Origin: LMUY01 sp965198895
GTDB taxonomy: Bacteria > Pseudomonadota > Alphaproteobacteria > Acetobacterales > Acetobacteraceae
Assembly: GCA_965198895.1 (NCBI GenBank)
Contig: OZ240676.1
Location: 930,001-994,000, forward strand
DNA length: 64,000 nt
Direction: 5' to 3'
The notes under the pieces: model-generated
Told to the model about the DNA's origin: nothing
Database searches by the model: none
Seen by the model: the letters and a program-made list of their open reading frames with translations, nothing else
Translations under genes and position numbers: made by a program
In this document: positions 34,310-42,815 of the stretch, in pieces
Layout of the letters: every line of letters starts with the position of its first letter
Numbering within the stretch: position 1 is the stretch's first letter

Positions 34310-36070
34310 TCATGTGTCGGAACGTATGCTGCGCACCACTTCCTGGATGGTCGTATCGCCGGTCAGCGCCGCATCCAGCCCGGCGTCGAACATCGTGCGC
34401 ATGCCATCGGCCACGGCCGCGCGCTCGATCTCCGAGTGGTCGGCGCGGGAGAAGATCAAACGCTCGATGACGTCGTTTGGCCGCAGGAACTCCGCGATCG
34501 CCTGCCGGCCGCGGTACCCCGTCTGACGGCATTGCGGGCAACCGACCGGATGCCAGAGCATGGCGGGCCCAGCCACGCCGCGACGGTCCAGTGAATAACG
34601 CGCGATCAGTTCGGCCGGTGCCGGCGCCGGACGTCGGCACGCGAAACACAGCCGGCGCACCAGGCGCTGCGCCAGCACGCCCCGCAGCACCGCCGTCATC
34701 AGATAATCCTCGAGCCCCATGTCACGCAGCCGCGTGATGGTCGCCGCCGCGGAATTCGTGTGCACGGTGGACAGCACCAGGTGCCCGGTCAGCGCGGCTT
34801 GCACGGCGATCTGCGCCGTCTCGATGTCACGGATTTCGCCAACCATGATCACGTCCGGATCCTGCCGCAGGATGCTGCGCAACAGGGCGGCGAAGTTCAG
34901 CCCGATCTGCGGCTTGACCTGCAATTGGTTGATGCCCGTGAGCTGGTACTCGACCGGGTCCTCGATGGTGAGCACCTTGCGCGACACCGAGTTGAGCCCG
35001 AGCAGCCCGGTGTACAGCGTCGTGGTCTTGCCGCTGCCGGTGGGCCCGGTGACCAGGACGATGCCGTTGGGCAGCTCCAGCGTCGTACGGAAACTGTCGG
35101 CGACGGCGGGGGACAGCCCCAGGCGCGCGTAGTCGAACTCGACGGCGCTGCGGTCCAGCACACGCAGCACGACGCTCTCGCCGTGGATCGATGCCACGGT
35201 GGAGACGCGAAAGTCCACCTCCTGACCGCGCACCACCAATCGGATCCGGCCGTCCTGCGGCAGGCGCCGTTCAGCGATGTCGAGATGGGCCATGATCTTC
35301 ACGCGCGAGATGATGGCCGCGGTCAATTGCGGCGGCGGCGCTTCCACCTCGTGCAGCACACCGTCGTAGCGGTAGCGCAGCCGAAGCCGGGCCTCGAACG
35401 GTTCGATATGAATGTCGCTGGCCTGGGTCTCGACGGCGCGGGCGATGATCTGGTTGACCAGCCGGATGACCGGGGCGTCGCTGGCCAGGTCGCGCAGCCG
35501 CTCGGCGTCTTCCTCGATCGCGGCGGCGGAGCTCTCGACGACCTCCTCACCCTCGGCACGACGGTCTGAATACAGCCGCCCGATTGCTGCCTCGAGCTCG
35601 ATCGGCACGCAGACGCGGCGCCGGATCTTGCGCCGGGTCGCGGTCGCGACTGCCTCCGCGGTGAACAGGTCCAGCGGATCCGCCATGCCGAGCACCAGGC
35701 CATCGGCGTCCTCAGCCAGCGGCAAGGCCCGGGCGTCGCGCAGAAACGCGATCGACAGGTGGTCCGCCCACAGCGGCTCGGAGGGGTAGTCGTCGGGGGT
35801 TACGATCGACAGGCCGAGAAGCTGTGCGTAGCCGGTGGCCAGGTCCCGCTCGGTCACAAGCCCAAGCTGGCTCAACACCGCGTCCAACCGCTGGCCACTT
35901 TCCTCGGCAACCCGGCGGCTTCGCTCGATCGATTTCGCGTCACAACGGCCCTCGCGCACGAGCAATGCCACCAGCGTTTCGACCGTTGCCGAACCGGCGA
36001 TGTCCGAGCTCGGGCCGTCGTCAAGCTCGGTGACAGTCAATAGCGGGGCTGCGTCCGGTCGCATCCTCAT
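34310..36070 (-). CDS. gspE: Type II secretion ATPase GspE
   Basis: A 586-residue secretion ATPase. An N-terminal MshEN-like domain (about 30-165) is followed by the ASDIHIEP box at 217-224, Walker A GPTGSGKT at 342-349, Walker B IMVGEIRD at 408-415 and the His box HLVLSTVHTN at 430-439. The zinc-binding cysteines Cys475, Cys478, Cys511 and Cys514 (CFAC and CPQC) are intact. It powers pseudopilus assembly from the cytoplasmic face with GspF and GspL. The gene is complete; the gap to gspK is about 100 bases, so a second promoter could lie there. Confidence 0.96.
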   Translation of the reverse strand: MRMRPDAAPLLTVTELDDGPSSDIAGSATVETLVALLVREGRCDAKSIERSRRVAEESGQRLDAVLSQLGLVTERDLATGYAQLLGLSIVTPDDYPSEPLWADHLSIAFLRDARALPLAEDADGLVLGMADPLDLFTAEAVATATRRKIRRRVCVPIELEAAIGRLYSDRRAEGEEVVESSAAAIEEDAERLRDLASDAPVIRLVNQIIARAVETQASDIHIEPFEARLRLRYRYDGVLHEVEAPPPQLTAAIISRVKIMAHLDIAERRLPQDGRIRLVVRGQEVDFRVSTVASIHGESVVLRVLDRSAVEFDYARLGLSPAVADSFRTTLELPNGIVLVTGPTGSGKTTTLYTGLLGLNSVSRKVLTIEDPVEYQLTGINQLQVKPQIGLNFAALLRSILRQDPDVIMVGEIRDIETAQIAVQAALTGHLVLSTVHTNSAAATITRLRDMGLEDYLMTAVLRGVLAQRLVRRLCFACRRPAPAPAELIARYSLDRRGVAGPAMLWHPVGCPQCRQTGYRGRQAIAEFLRPNDVIERLIFSRADHSEIERAAVADGMRTMFDAGLDAALTGDTTIQEVVRSIRSDT

Positions 36071-36171
36071 TCAGCGAACGCCTGTCTTCCGTATTCGGTC
36101 GGCCACTCTGTTGCGATTAGCCGCGTGCACAAGTGTCAATGCGATGACAATTGGCGGTTGGCTGGCTCCCA

Positions 36172-36990
36172 TCAGAGTGTTTGCCAATTGACGATCTTGA
36201 ATCCTGGCGCCTGCCCTGGGATCAACCGCAGCGTGGCACGCCGAATGAAGCGGCCGCCGGGGACCGAGGCAGTCGCGGTGACGATCACCGCATCGGTGGG
36301 CGACGTATTCGAAGCATCGGCGAGGCCGACATCACCATTCTTTGCCGCGATCGCGAGGGCCTGCTTGACAACTGGGTCGCTGCTTTGCAGCGTGGGCGAG
36401 CCATCCTGGTAGACCGAGACATGCGGCCCAACGCAGGCCAATACGGCGGGCGTCATGCCGGGCACCAAAGCAAGTTCATCGTCCGTCTGCATCGGCAGAC
36501 GCGGTGGAGTGTACAAGGCGCCGGCCGCGTTCAGTTCGACCGGTGGCTTCGTGTCGTCATCGACCGTGGTGCCGCGCCAGGCCATGATCGCCTGGGCAAA
36601 TTGCACCTGCTCGGCCGCCCCCAGTCCGCATGCGCCGAACAGCCCCCGCAGTAACGGCATCCCGGCGGTATTCAGATTGATCTTGTCCGACAAGTCCTCG
36701 ACGGACACAGCGGCGCTGCCGGCTCCGATCCGGACCGTGTGGACACCGTGCAGCGCCCAGGCAGCGGCTCCGCTGGCCACCAGGTGGAACGCGGCGTCCT
36801 GCACGGCCCCGTCAGCGACCGCCTCGGCTGCAGCGGCGGCGCGCAGATTGCCCGCCAGTTGCGCCTCGCTGCGCCCGGCCGAGAGTAGCTTGGTCAGGGT
36901 AAGGGCCAGGAACACCAGGCTCCAAAGCACGAGTATCAGGGCGAAGCCGGCCTGCCTGCGTACGCTGCCAGAGGCTGCTGCCGTGCTCAC
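36172..36990 (-). CDS. gspK: Type II secretion pseudopilin GspK
   Basis: A 272-residue protein with the atypical prepilin motif RRQAGFALILVLWSLVFLAL, then a body with SDKINLNTAGMPLLRGLFGA, the GspK hallmark. GspK caps the pseudopilus tip. GTG 36990 overlaps the gspM stop (GTGA). It is somewhat shorter than many GspK proteins (about 300-330). Confidence 0.88.
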   Translation of the reverse strand: MSTAAASGSVRRQAGFALILVLWSLVFLALTLTKLLSAGRSEAQLAGNLRAAAAAEAVADGAVQDAAFHLVASGAAAWALHGVHTVRIGAGSAAVSVEDLSDKINLNTAGMPLLRGLFGACGLGAAEQVQFAQAIMAWRGTTVDDDTKPPVELNAAGALYTPPRLPMQTDDELALVPGMTPAVLACVGPHVSVYQDGSPTLQSSDPVVKQALAIAAKNGDVGLADASNTSPTDAVIVTATASVPGGRFIRRATLRLIPGQAPGFKIVNWQTL

Positions 36991-37649
36991 GGGCGTTCTA
37001 TAACGGCGCCCGGGGGCCGCGCATCGGCCCGCAAGGCATCGTTTCTACTGCGCGCCTTTCCAGGCTGATCGGTCTCGGCGGTCCTGAAGCCGATCACCAC
37101 GAAGCTGGTCTCGACGGGGCCCGTGCTCGCTGTGACCGGTCCCATCCTGGAGGCCGCGTGGAGTTGGAGATCGTCGATGAGAAGCTGGTAGGGGCTGGTC
37201 TCGACCGACTGCAGCAACGCCATCAGCACCGGCCAATCTGCCGTGAGCGTGATGCGCAGGCTGATGCGCCGGAACCGACCCTGCTGCTCCGCTGGCAACA
37301 CCTCCTCGCTGACGAGTGTCGTCCCAGCGGCTGCCGCCATGTCCTGCAGCAAGCCTTGCAACGACGCGCCGGCCATTGCGTCATTGTCGCCGGCGAGGAA
37401 GTTGCCACCTGCCCCGGTGGGAGACCGGACCGCTTCGGCCGCCGCGTTGCGCAAAGCCGGTAGCCCGTCCACCGTCGCGAGGGCGTGGTCGAGGTAGGCT
37501 TGACGGTCCGCCAGATGCCCGGACCTGTCATGGTAGAGGCCGAGTAATGGCGAGACGACGGCCACGTAGGCCAGGGCTATCACCAGCAGCAACAAACCGG
37601 CCGCGGCAAGCTGTCCGCGCCGCCCTTCGGGAAGGCTCGGGTGCGTCAC
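36987..37649 (-). CDS. gspM: Type II secretion protein GspM
   Basis: A 220-residue bitopic inner-membrane protein: one helix at about 13-35 (QLAAAGLLLLVIALAYVAVV) then a periplasmic domain with a PilO-like fold (SLQGLLQDMAAAAGTTLVSE, LMALLQSVETSPYQLLIDDL). GspM pairs with GspL in the assembly platform. GTG 37649 overlaps the gspL stop. Confidence 0.85.
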   Translation of the reverse strand: MTHPSLPEGRRGQLAAAGLLLLVIALAYVAVVSPLLGLYHDRSGHLADRQAYLDHALATVDGLPALRNAAAEAVRSPTGAGGNFLAGDNDAMAGASLQGLLQDMAAAAGTTLVSEEVLPAEQQGRFRRISLRITLTADWPVLMALLQSVETSPYQLLIDDLQLHAASRMGPVTASTGPVETSFVVIGFRTAETDQPGKARSRNDALRADARPPGAVIERP

Positions 37650-38707
37650 GGCACGAGGTCCACACCAATCGAAAACAGATCCCCTTTGCCGTTTTCGATC
37701 CGGGTCACCGGGGCGTCGAAAGCGGCCCCGCGTAGCACGTGGTCGGCGGACAGCAGCGCGATCAGCCGCACCGCATTCGCCGATCGGCCCGACATGTTCA
37801 GATGCCGCTGGTGCAGGGTGAAGTCGGTCAGGTACGTATCATCCGGCAACGCCGTCGTGAGCGTCGCGACCGCTTGCAGCGCATCGCCGATCGATTGCCG
37901 GGCACTCGACACGGCGTCCAGGCTGGCACCCGCGAGCGCGATGTGCCGCCGAAGCGTTGCCGCCTCGGCCAGGTCCGGAGCGATATGATCAACCTGCGCT
38001 TCGACCTGCGACAAAGCGAGAGATTGACGCACGAACGGCACGCACACGACGGCGATTGCCAAGGCGGCGTAGCCGGCGAGTGCGCAGGCCATGACCGCTG
38101 GCCGCTTCGGCCGGCCTGGAACGGCAAGCGGCAAGCGTCGCCAGCCCGGCGTCGCGCCCCCGGCCGGTGCTTCGAGCCCGGGCGGTGCTTCCAAAAGGAC
38201 GGGTGTGAGGCCAGCCGATTGCAGCCAGTCGAGGACCGGCGCAAGCAATGTACGGGGTGCCACGGTTAGGCGCAGCCGAATGCGCCCCCTGACCGTGTCG
38301 CGGGCGATCACGTCCCAGCCCCAGAGTGTCTGGTCGGCAGGGAACGGGGTGAGCCGGTCGAGCTCGAGCGCCAGGACCTCGGCCGGCGCGCGTTCCGCGG
38401 CAATCGGCAGCACCAATTCGCGCTCGAGCAACTCGCCCGGCTGCAGGCGGATCCGGACGCGCTGGCGCCCGGTGACGGCGCCGCGCAACATCGCCAGATC
38501 GTCCGGTGTCATTGCGGTGACGTGACGTGCGGCGGCCTGCCCACGCCGGGCTGGCAAGGCCACGACGAGACGTGCCGGGTGACTGCCGAGCGGGGTCAGC
38601 AGCTCCGCTACCGCAAGTTTCGCGTTGGCAGCTCGCGGCGATACCCACTTGGCCGGCAGCAGACTGGCAAGCTGCCTGACCCACCAGTGAAAGACAGTGC
38701 CGATCAT
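37646..38707 (-). CDS. gspL: Type II secretion protein GspL
   Basis: A 353-residue protein with a cytoplasmic actin-like domain (ELLERELVLPIAAERAPAEV; LDRLTPFPADQTLWGWDV), one membrane helix at about 205-226 and a PilN-like periplasmic domain (DDTYLTDFTLHQRHLNMSGR). GspL docks the GspE ATPase to the inner membrane. ATG 38707 overlaps the preceding stop (ATGA). Confidence 0.88.
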   Translation of the reverse strand: MIGTVFHWWVRQLASLLPAKWVSPRAANAKLAVAELLTPLGSHPARLVVALPARRGQAAARHVTAMTPDDLAMLRGAVTGRQRVRIRLQPGELLERELVLPIAAERAPAEVLALELDRLTPFPADQTLWGWDVIARDTVRGRIRLRLTVAPRTLLAPVLDWLQSAGLTPVLLEAPPGLEAPAGGATPGWRRLPLAVPGRPKRPAVMACALAGYAALAIAVVCVPFVRQSLALSQVEAQVDHIAPDLAEAATLRRHIALAGASLDAVSSARQSIGDALQAVATLTTALPDDTYLTDFTLHQRHLNMSGRSANAVRLIALLSADHVLRGAAFDAPVTRIENGKGDLFSIGVDLVP

Positions 38708-39249
38708 CGGCTGACATCCGAACTGCTCGCCGGCAGCGGTTGCACGCTTACGGGCCGATCGGCGAACGCGAGCTCGAGCCGTACGCGTTGACCATTCCGC
38801 GCCAGCACCACGGCGTCGTTCGCGATATCGACCACGGTCCAGCCCGCGATGTCCGCGTCTTGGCGAACGACAACGAGCCGGGTCGCGGCGTCCGGCGCGA
38901 ACAGGGCAACCACCTCATGGCCGACCTTGATCGTCCCGGCCAATCGCGGCAGCGGGGCATCCGGCGAGACGGCGGTCGATGGCGGCCGTCGTGCCGGGGA
39001 GAACAAGGGGCGCGCCAGGGCCGCGTCGATCCAAGTGCCGATCGGGCGTGTTGCCACCGGCCTGCCTGGCGCGCTTGCGGGAGCCCCGACACTGCGGGCG
39101 CGGTCTGGCGGTGTTGCCGGAGACATCAGCTCGACCGCCAGGAGCGACGCCAGGGCCAAGGCCGGCAGAGCCGCCGCAGCAACCAGGGCCGGGGAGAGCG
39201 CGAGGCCGTTCGAGTCGCGTGTTGCGGCAGATTGATAGTCGCTACCCAT
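38704..39249 (-). CDS. Type II secretion GspC/GspN-like protein
   Basis: A 181-residue protein at the head of the secretion operon: one membrane helix at about 19-40, a proline-rich linker, then a small beta domain with LARPLFSPARRPP and PLPRLAGTIKVGHEVVALFA, like the homology region of GspC that meets the secretin GspD. The product is short and has no PDZ domain, so some annotators would call it GspN. Start ATG 39249. The 298 bases to the divergent phospholipase gene hold the promoter. Confidence 0.75.
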   Translation of the reverse strand: MGSDYQSAATRDSNGLALSPALVAAAALPALALASLLAVELMSPATPPDRARSVGAPASAPGRPVATRPIGTWIDAALARPLFSPARRPPSTAVSPDAPLPRLAGTIKVGHEVVALFAPDAATRLVVVRQDADIAGWTVVDIANDAVVLARNGQRVRLELAFADRPVSVQPLPASSSDVSR

Positions 39250-39445
39250 GGCCCCTCAGGACATCCGACGCGCTGACGACGGTTTCGGACCGCGTAGCGG
39301 CTTCCAGCATCCGAGGCAATTCGTCCGTGGGGGCAAGGAGCTTCCCGAGCTACCCAAACCGGCTCGTCACCTCTTTTGCGTTGCTACTCGCACTATATTT
39401 TACACCTAAGTTATGTTCGGCAAGAAATTTTGGACGCTGGGGCAT

Positions 39446-39463
39446 TTGTCATCAAACCGTCGC
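39446..39463 (+). promoter_or_regulatory. Candidate Pho box upstream of the phospholipase gene
   Basis: TTGTCAT-CAAA-CCGTCGC at 39446-39463 has the 7-4-7 layout of a PhoB box (two CTGTCAT-like halves, first half 6 of 7, second 4 of 7), 85 bases before the ATG. A TGACAA follows at 39469-39474 and forms an inverted repeat with the first half. The downstream genes encode two secreted phosphoesterases, which fits phosphate-starvation control. Confidence 0.35.
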
Positions 39464-39547
39464 CGTTGTGACAAAGTGGCCGAGATTTACTTCAACTTAA
39501 TGGTGCCTCCACAGCGGCGATGAAGCCGCTTCCCAGGAGCATCCGAG

Positions 39548-41620
39548 ATGATGAGCCGACTAAGTCGATTGAAGCTTTCCACGGCTATGACGATTGCACT
39601 GCTGCAGCCGACGATGGTGTTCGCCCAAGCTGCACCCGAGAATGTACGCGCCATGCCCGCGAGCAGCGCCATGGTCCGCGCGAAGGCGAGCGACGTCACC
39701 CGCGAGCCGCATTTGTCGACTGCCGACAAAATCGCGCTGCTGCGGCAGAAGGTGAAGTACGTCTTCGTGCTGTTCCAGGAGAACCGTGCGTTCGACTTCT
39801 ATTTCGGAACGTTCCCCGGCGCGGCCGGCACGTTCTCGCAGACCTCCGCACAAACCCCGGGCTTCACGCAGCCGCTGGTCGGCACTGACGGTACGGTTGG
39901 CACGATCTCGCCGTTCCTGATCCCGCAAACGGTGAAAACGACCGCCGCCGGAACTGCCGGACCGGTCGGCACCACGGTGCAAATCTACCCGGCCGACACG
40001 GCGTCGCTCGACCACTCCCACGCTGGCATCATCAACAGCATGGATTTCACCAGCGGCACTTCGAAGAACGATCGCTTCGCGCTGGATGAGGAAGGCCTGA
40101 CCACCAACGCACAGGGCGCCATCGTCAGCAAGACGACCGGTGCCGCAGCCACCTCCAATCCCACACTGGCGCAGAAGCAGATGGGCGAGCTCGTCATGGG
40201 CCACGTCGACTGCGACACGGCGCCCTATCTTTGGCAGTTCGCCGACCGGTTCGCGCTGTTCGACAACTTCCACATGACGGTGACCGGCCCCTCCACGCCG
40301 AATGCGCTCGCGATGATCGCGGGTCAGTCGGGCTTGACCCAGTGGGCGCTGCACCCGGGTGTTGCGAGCAACAACACGGCGAGCTCCACCGTTTCCAAAA
40401 GCGGCGGTGAGCCCATCGTGGGCGACCCGGGCCCGTTCCCCGGCTCCAACCTCGATACCTCGCCGGTGAAGCCGCCGTACAATCCGGGTGACGAGAACCC
40501 GGCCACGCCGGCGCTGAACCAGACCTACGCCTCGCTGCCGCTGTCGTTCATGGGCAAGGCCATCCAGAAGACCGTCGCGAGCGACCCGAACCCGGCGCTC
40601 GATCTGCTCGATGTCCAGCAGGACATCCTCCGCATCGCCGGCGACGGCAACAAGCCGACGAACTGGGGCTGGTTCCAGCAAGGCTACGACCACGAGCCGA
40701 CGGACCCTGCCGGCACGGCGACCCATAACAACTACATCATCCACCACGACGCGCCGCAGTATTTCGGCTACGTGGCTGACAACGCACCGGTCGCGCAAGC
40801 GCATCTGTTCGGCCAGCAGGACTTCTTCACCTCGGTCAGCAACCAGACGCTCGGGAGCGGTGGCGGCGTGTTCTACGTTCGCGGCGGCTACGGCAACAAC
40901 GACAACCTGAAGCCGGTCGACCCGAACACGACCGTTCAGGCGGCGTACTCCGGCAACGATGACCACCCCGGCTACTCGGACGTGCAGATCTCGGAGCAGC
41001 TGCTGGCCGACGAAGTCAACGCCATCGCTGCAAGTCCGTATTGGAAGGACAGCGCCATCATCATCAGCTACGACGAAACCGATGGCATGTACGACCACCA
41101 GCCGGTGACCAGCCGTGTCAACGACCCGGAAGGCGCGCCACTGGAACCGGCCTCCCGCATCCCGACGATCGTGATCTCGCCGTATGGCAAGTCGCACGTG
41201 CTGGTTGGCCAGAACTCCGAACACAGCTCGATCATCAAGTTCATCGATCAACTGTTCAACCTCACTCCGCTTGCCGACCTGCCGGACGAGAAGAAGGGCT
41301 TCAAGCTCGGCCAGTCTGAGTTCAACCAGGAGTACATGGGACCAGCCGATGCCGTGGTTCCAGGCATTGGCGACCTGCTGCCGGCGTTCGACAATGCCCG
41401 CCTGATGGGCACGACTCCGCCACTGCCGGCGTCCTATGCCGAAATCCTGCCCGGTACGGCGCCGGCCCTGCCGCATTACACGGCGGGTGGCTGCTACACG
41501 CTGAACATCGTTCCGACCGACTATCAGAACGGTGCGCTGCTCGACCCGGCGCCGGCCGACTTCAACCCGCGGCCGTCCACCAACCCGGGCACGCCGACGT
41601 CCGGCAACTGGACGCCCTGA
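39548..41620 (+). CDS. Secreted phospholipase C / acid phosphatase family phosphoesterase
   Basis: A 690-residue exported protein. The signal peptide covers about residues 1-28 (LSTAMTIALLQPTMVFAQA). The phosphoesterase family motif is VFVLFQENRAFDFYFGTFPG, with the metal-binding Glu-Asn; later family segments are FHMTVTGPSTPNALAMIAGQ, IIISYDETDGMYDHQ and HSSIIKFIDQLFNLTPL. Members cleave phospholipids or phosphomonoesters outside the cytoplasm and are often T2SS substrates. Start ATG 39548 (ATG 39551 possible), with AGGAG at 39535. It is divergent from the T2SS operon and followed by a strong terminator. No C-terminal domain of the hemolytic PlcH type is seen. Confidence 0.92.
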   Translation: MMSRLSRLKLSTAMTIALLQPTMVFAQAAPENVRAMPASSAMVRAKASDVTREPHLSTADKIALLRQKVKYVFVLFQENRAFDFYFGTFPGAAGTFSQTSAQTPGFTQPLVGTDGTVGTISPFLIPQTVKTTAAGTAGPVGTTVQIYPADTASLDHSHAGIINSMDFTSGTSKNDRFALDEEGLTTNAQGAIVSKTTGAAATSNPTLAQKQMGELVMGHVDCDTAPYLWQFADRFALFDNFHMTVTGPSTPNALAMIAGQSGLTQWALHPGVASNNTASSTVSKSGGEPIVGDPGPFPGSNLDTSPVKPPYNPGDENPATPALNQTYASLPLSFMGKAIQKTVASDPNPALDLLDVQQDILRIAGDGNKPTNWGWFQQGYDHEPTDPAGTATHNNYIIHHDAPQYFGYVADNAPVAQAHLFGQQDFFTSVSNQTLGSGGGVFYVRGGYGNNDNLKPVDPNTTVQAAYSGNDDHPGYSDVQISEQLLADEVNAIAASPYWKDSAIIISYDETDGMYDHQPVTSRVNDPEGAPLEPASRIPTIVISPYGKSHVLVGQNSEHSSIIKFIDQLFNLTPLADLPDEKKGFKLGQSEFNQEYMGPADAVVPGIGDLLPAFDNARLMGTTPPLPASYAEILPGTAPALPHYTAGGCYTLNIVPTDYQNGALLDPAPADFNPRPSTNPGTPTSGNWTP

Positions 41621-41639
41621 CACACTGAGACTGCGCGTG

Positions 41640-41669
41640 AAGGGGACCGGCCACGGCCGGTCCCCTTTT
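41640..41669 (+). terminator. Rho-independent terminator after the phospholipase gene
   Basis: Perfect 13-base inverted repeat, arms 41640-41652 and 41655-41667, with a TTTT run overlapping its 3' side at 41665-41668. It lies 20 bases after the stop and 20 bases before the next gene, so the phospholipase transcript should end here. Confidence 0.88.
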
Positions 41670-41690
41670 CCTATGTGACACGGAGAGATT

Positions 41691-42725
41691 ATGTTTTCTC
41701 GTCTGCTGCTGCCCGGCTGCCTGGCGTTTCTGGCCCTGTGGGGTGCGTCGGGATCGAGCGCCGCCACGCTTGACGATGTGCGCAAGGCCGGCGCCCTGCA
41801 CTGCGGTGTGGTGACCGATGTGGACGATTATTCCGAGGCCGATACCCACGGCGACCTCTCGAAATTTGGCAGCGATTTCTGTCGCGCCCTGGCGGCCGAA
41901 ATCTTCGGTAAATCAGGTTCGCTCGCGATCACTTCGTTGCCGGATGAACCCAGCGGCCTGGCCGCGGTGCGGGACGGCAAGATCGATGTGTTGTACGGGG
42001 CGACGCCCAACCCGATCGTAGGTCAGTCCTACGGCGTTGAGTTTGGGCCACCCATCCTGTTCGACGGTCAGGGCTTCCTGGTCGCAAAGACGAGCGGGAT
42101 AAACCATGTCGCCGACCTCTCGGGCCGGCACGTCTGCTTCATCAATGCCTCCCCCGCCGAGCGTACTCTTTATGATGCCCTGGAGCCGCAGCTCGCCGTC
42201 AAGGAGGCGCGCTTTCCCTATAGCGAACGCGGCGAAATGGAAGCCGCGCTCGTCGGTGGCCACTGCGATGCGATAGCGGGTGACATCTCGTGGATGGCGA
42301 ACGCGCGCGCAGGCTTCCATGCCTATACGGCGCGATTCGACGTGCTCCCCGAAACCATCTCTCTGGACCCATTCGCACCCGCAATCCGGGCGGGGGATGC
42401 GCAGTGGAAGGCGCTTATCGACTGGAGTGTCTGGATCCTGCTGCAGGCTGAAGAGCACGGCATCAGTCAAGCCAGCGCTGCATCCAGCGAGGAGAATGCA
42501 GATATCGCGACGCAGCGTCTACTCGGTGACGTGCCTTGGATCGCGCGCCAGTGGAACCTTCCGGACACCGCCTTCCGCTCGGCCATTCAGGCCGTCGGCA
42601 ATTATGGTGAGATGTATGATCGTGATGTGGGCGCCGCATCGAACTTGCAGCTCCCGCGCGGCAAGAACGCGCTCGCGTCTCACGGTGGGCTACTTTGGGC
42701 GTTGCCGATCGAACCTCTGCAGTGA
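41691..42725 (+). CDS. Amino-acid-type ABC transporter substrate-binding protein
   Basis: A 344-residue periplasmic protein with a signal peptide (LLLPGCLAFLALWGASGSSA) and the SBP_bac_3 fold: LDDVRKAGALHCGVVTDVDD, FGSDFCRALAAEIFG, SLPDEPSGLAAVRDGKIDVL and FINASPAERTLYDAL. It is related to general L-amino-acid binding proteins (AapJ-like) but the usual motif after the fold start is altered (VDDYSEADTHGDL). No permease genes are adjacent. It is preceded by GGAGA at a proper distance and may be cotranscribed with the metallophosphoesterase 90 bases downstream. Confidence 0.85.
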   Translation: MFSRLLLPGCLAFLALWGASGSSAATLDDVRKAGALHCGVVTDVDDYSEADTHGDLSKFGSDFCRALAAEIFGKSGSLAITSLPDEPSGLAAVRDGKIDVLYGATPNPIVGQSYGVEFGPPILFDGQGFLVAKTSGINHVADLSGRHVCFINASPAERTLYDALEPQLAVKEARFPYSERGEMEAALVGGHCDAIAGDISWMANARAGFHAYTARFDVLPETISLDPFAPAIRAGDAQWKALIDWSVWILLQAEEHGISQASAASSEENADIATQRLLGDVPWIARQWNLPDTAFRSAIQAVGNYGEMYDRDVGAASNLQLPRGKNALASHGGLLWALPIEPLQ

Positions 42726-42815
42726 ACCGCGGTCACGGAGCTTTCTCGCAATTGTCTCACCAATTGGTGATCTGATTTGGCAAAAGCGTGAACATGGAAT
42801 TGCGGGTGGAATGAC

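Noticed and set aside
39560..41785. A 741-codon open frame on the minus strand
   Set aside because: Antisense to the phospholipase gene; no domain, and composition dominated by Arg, Val and Gly.
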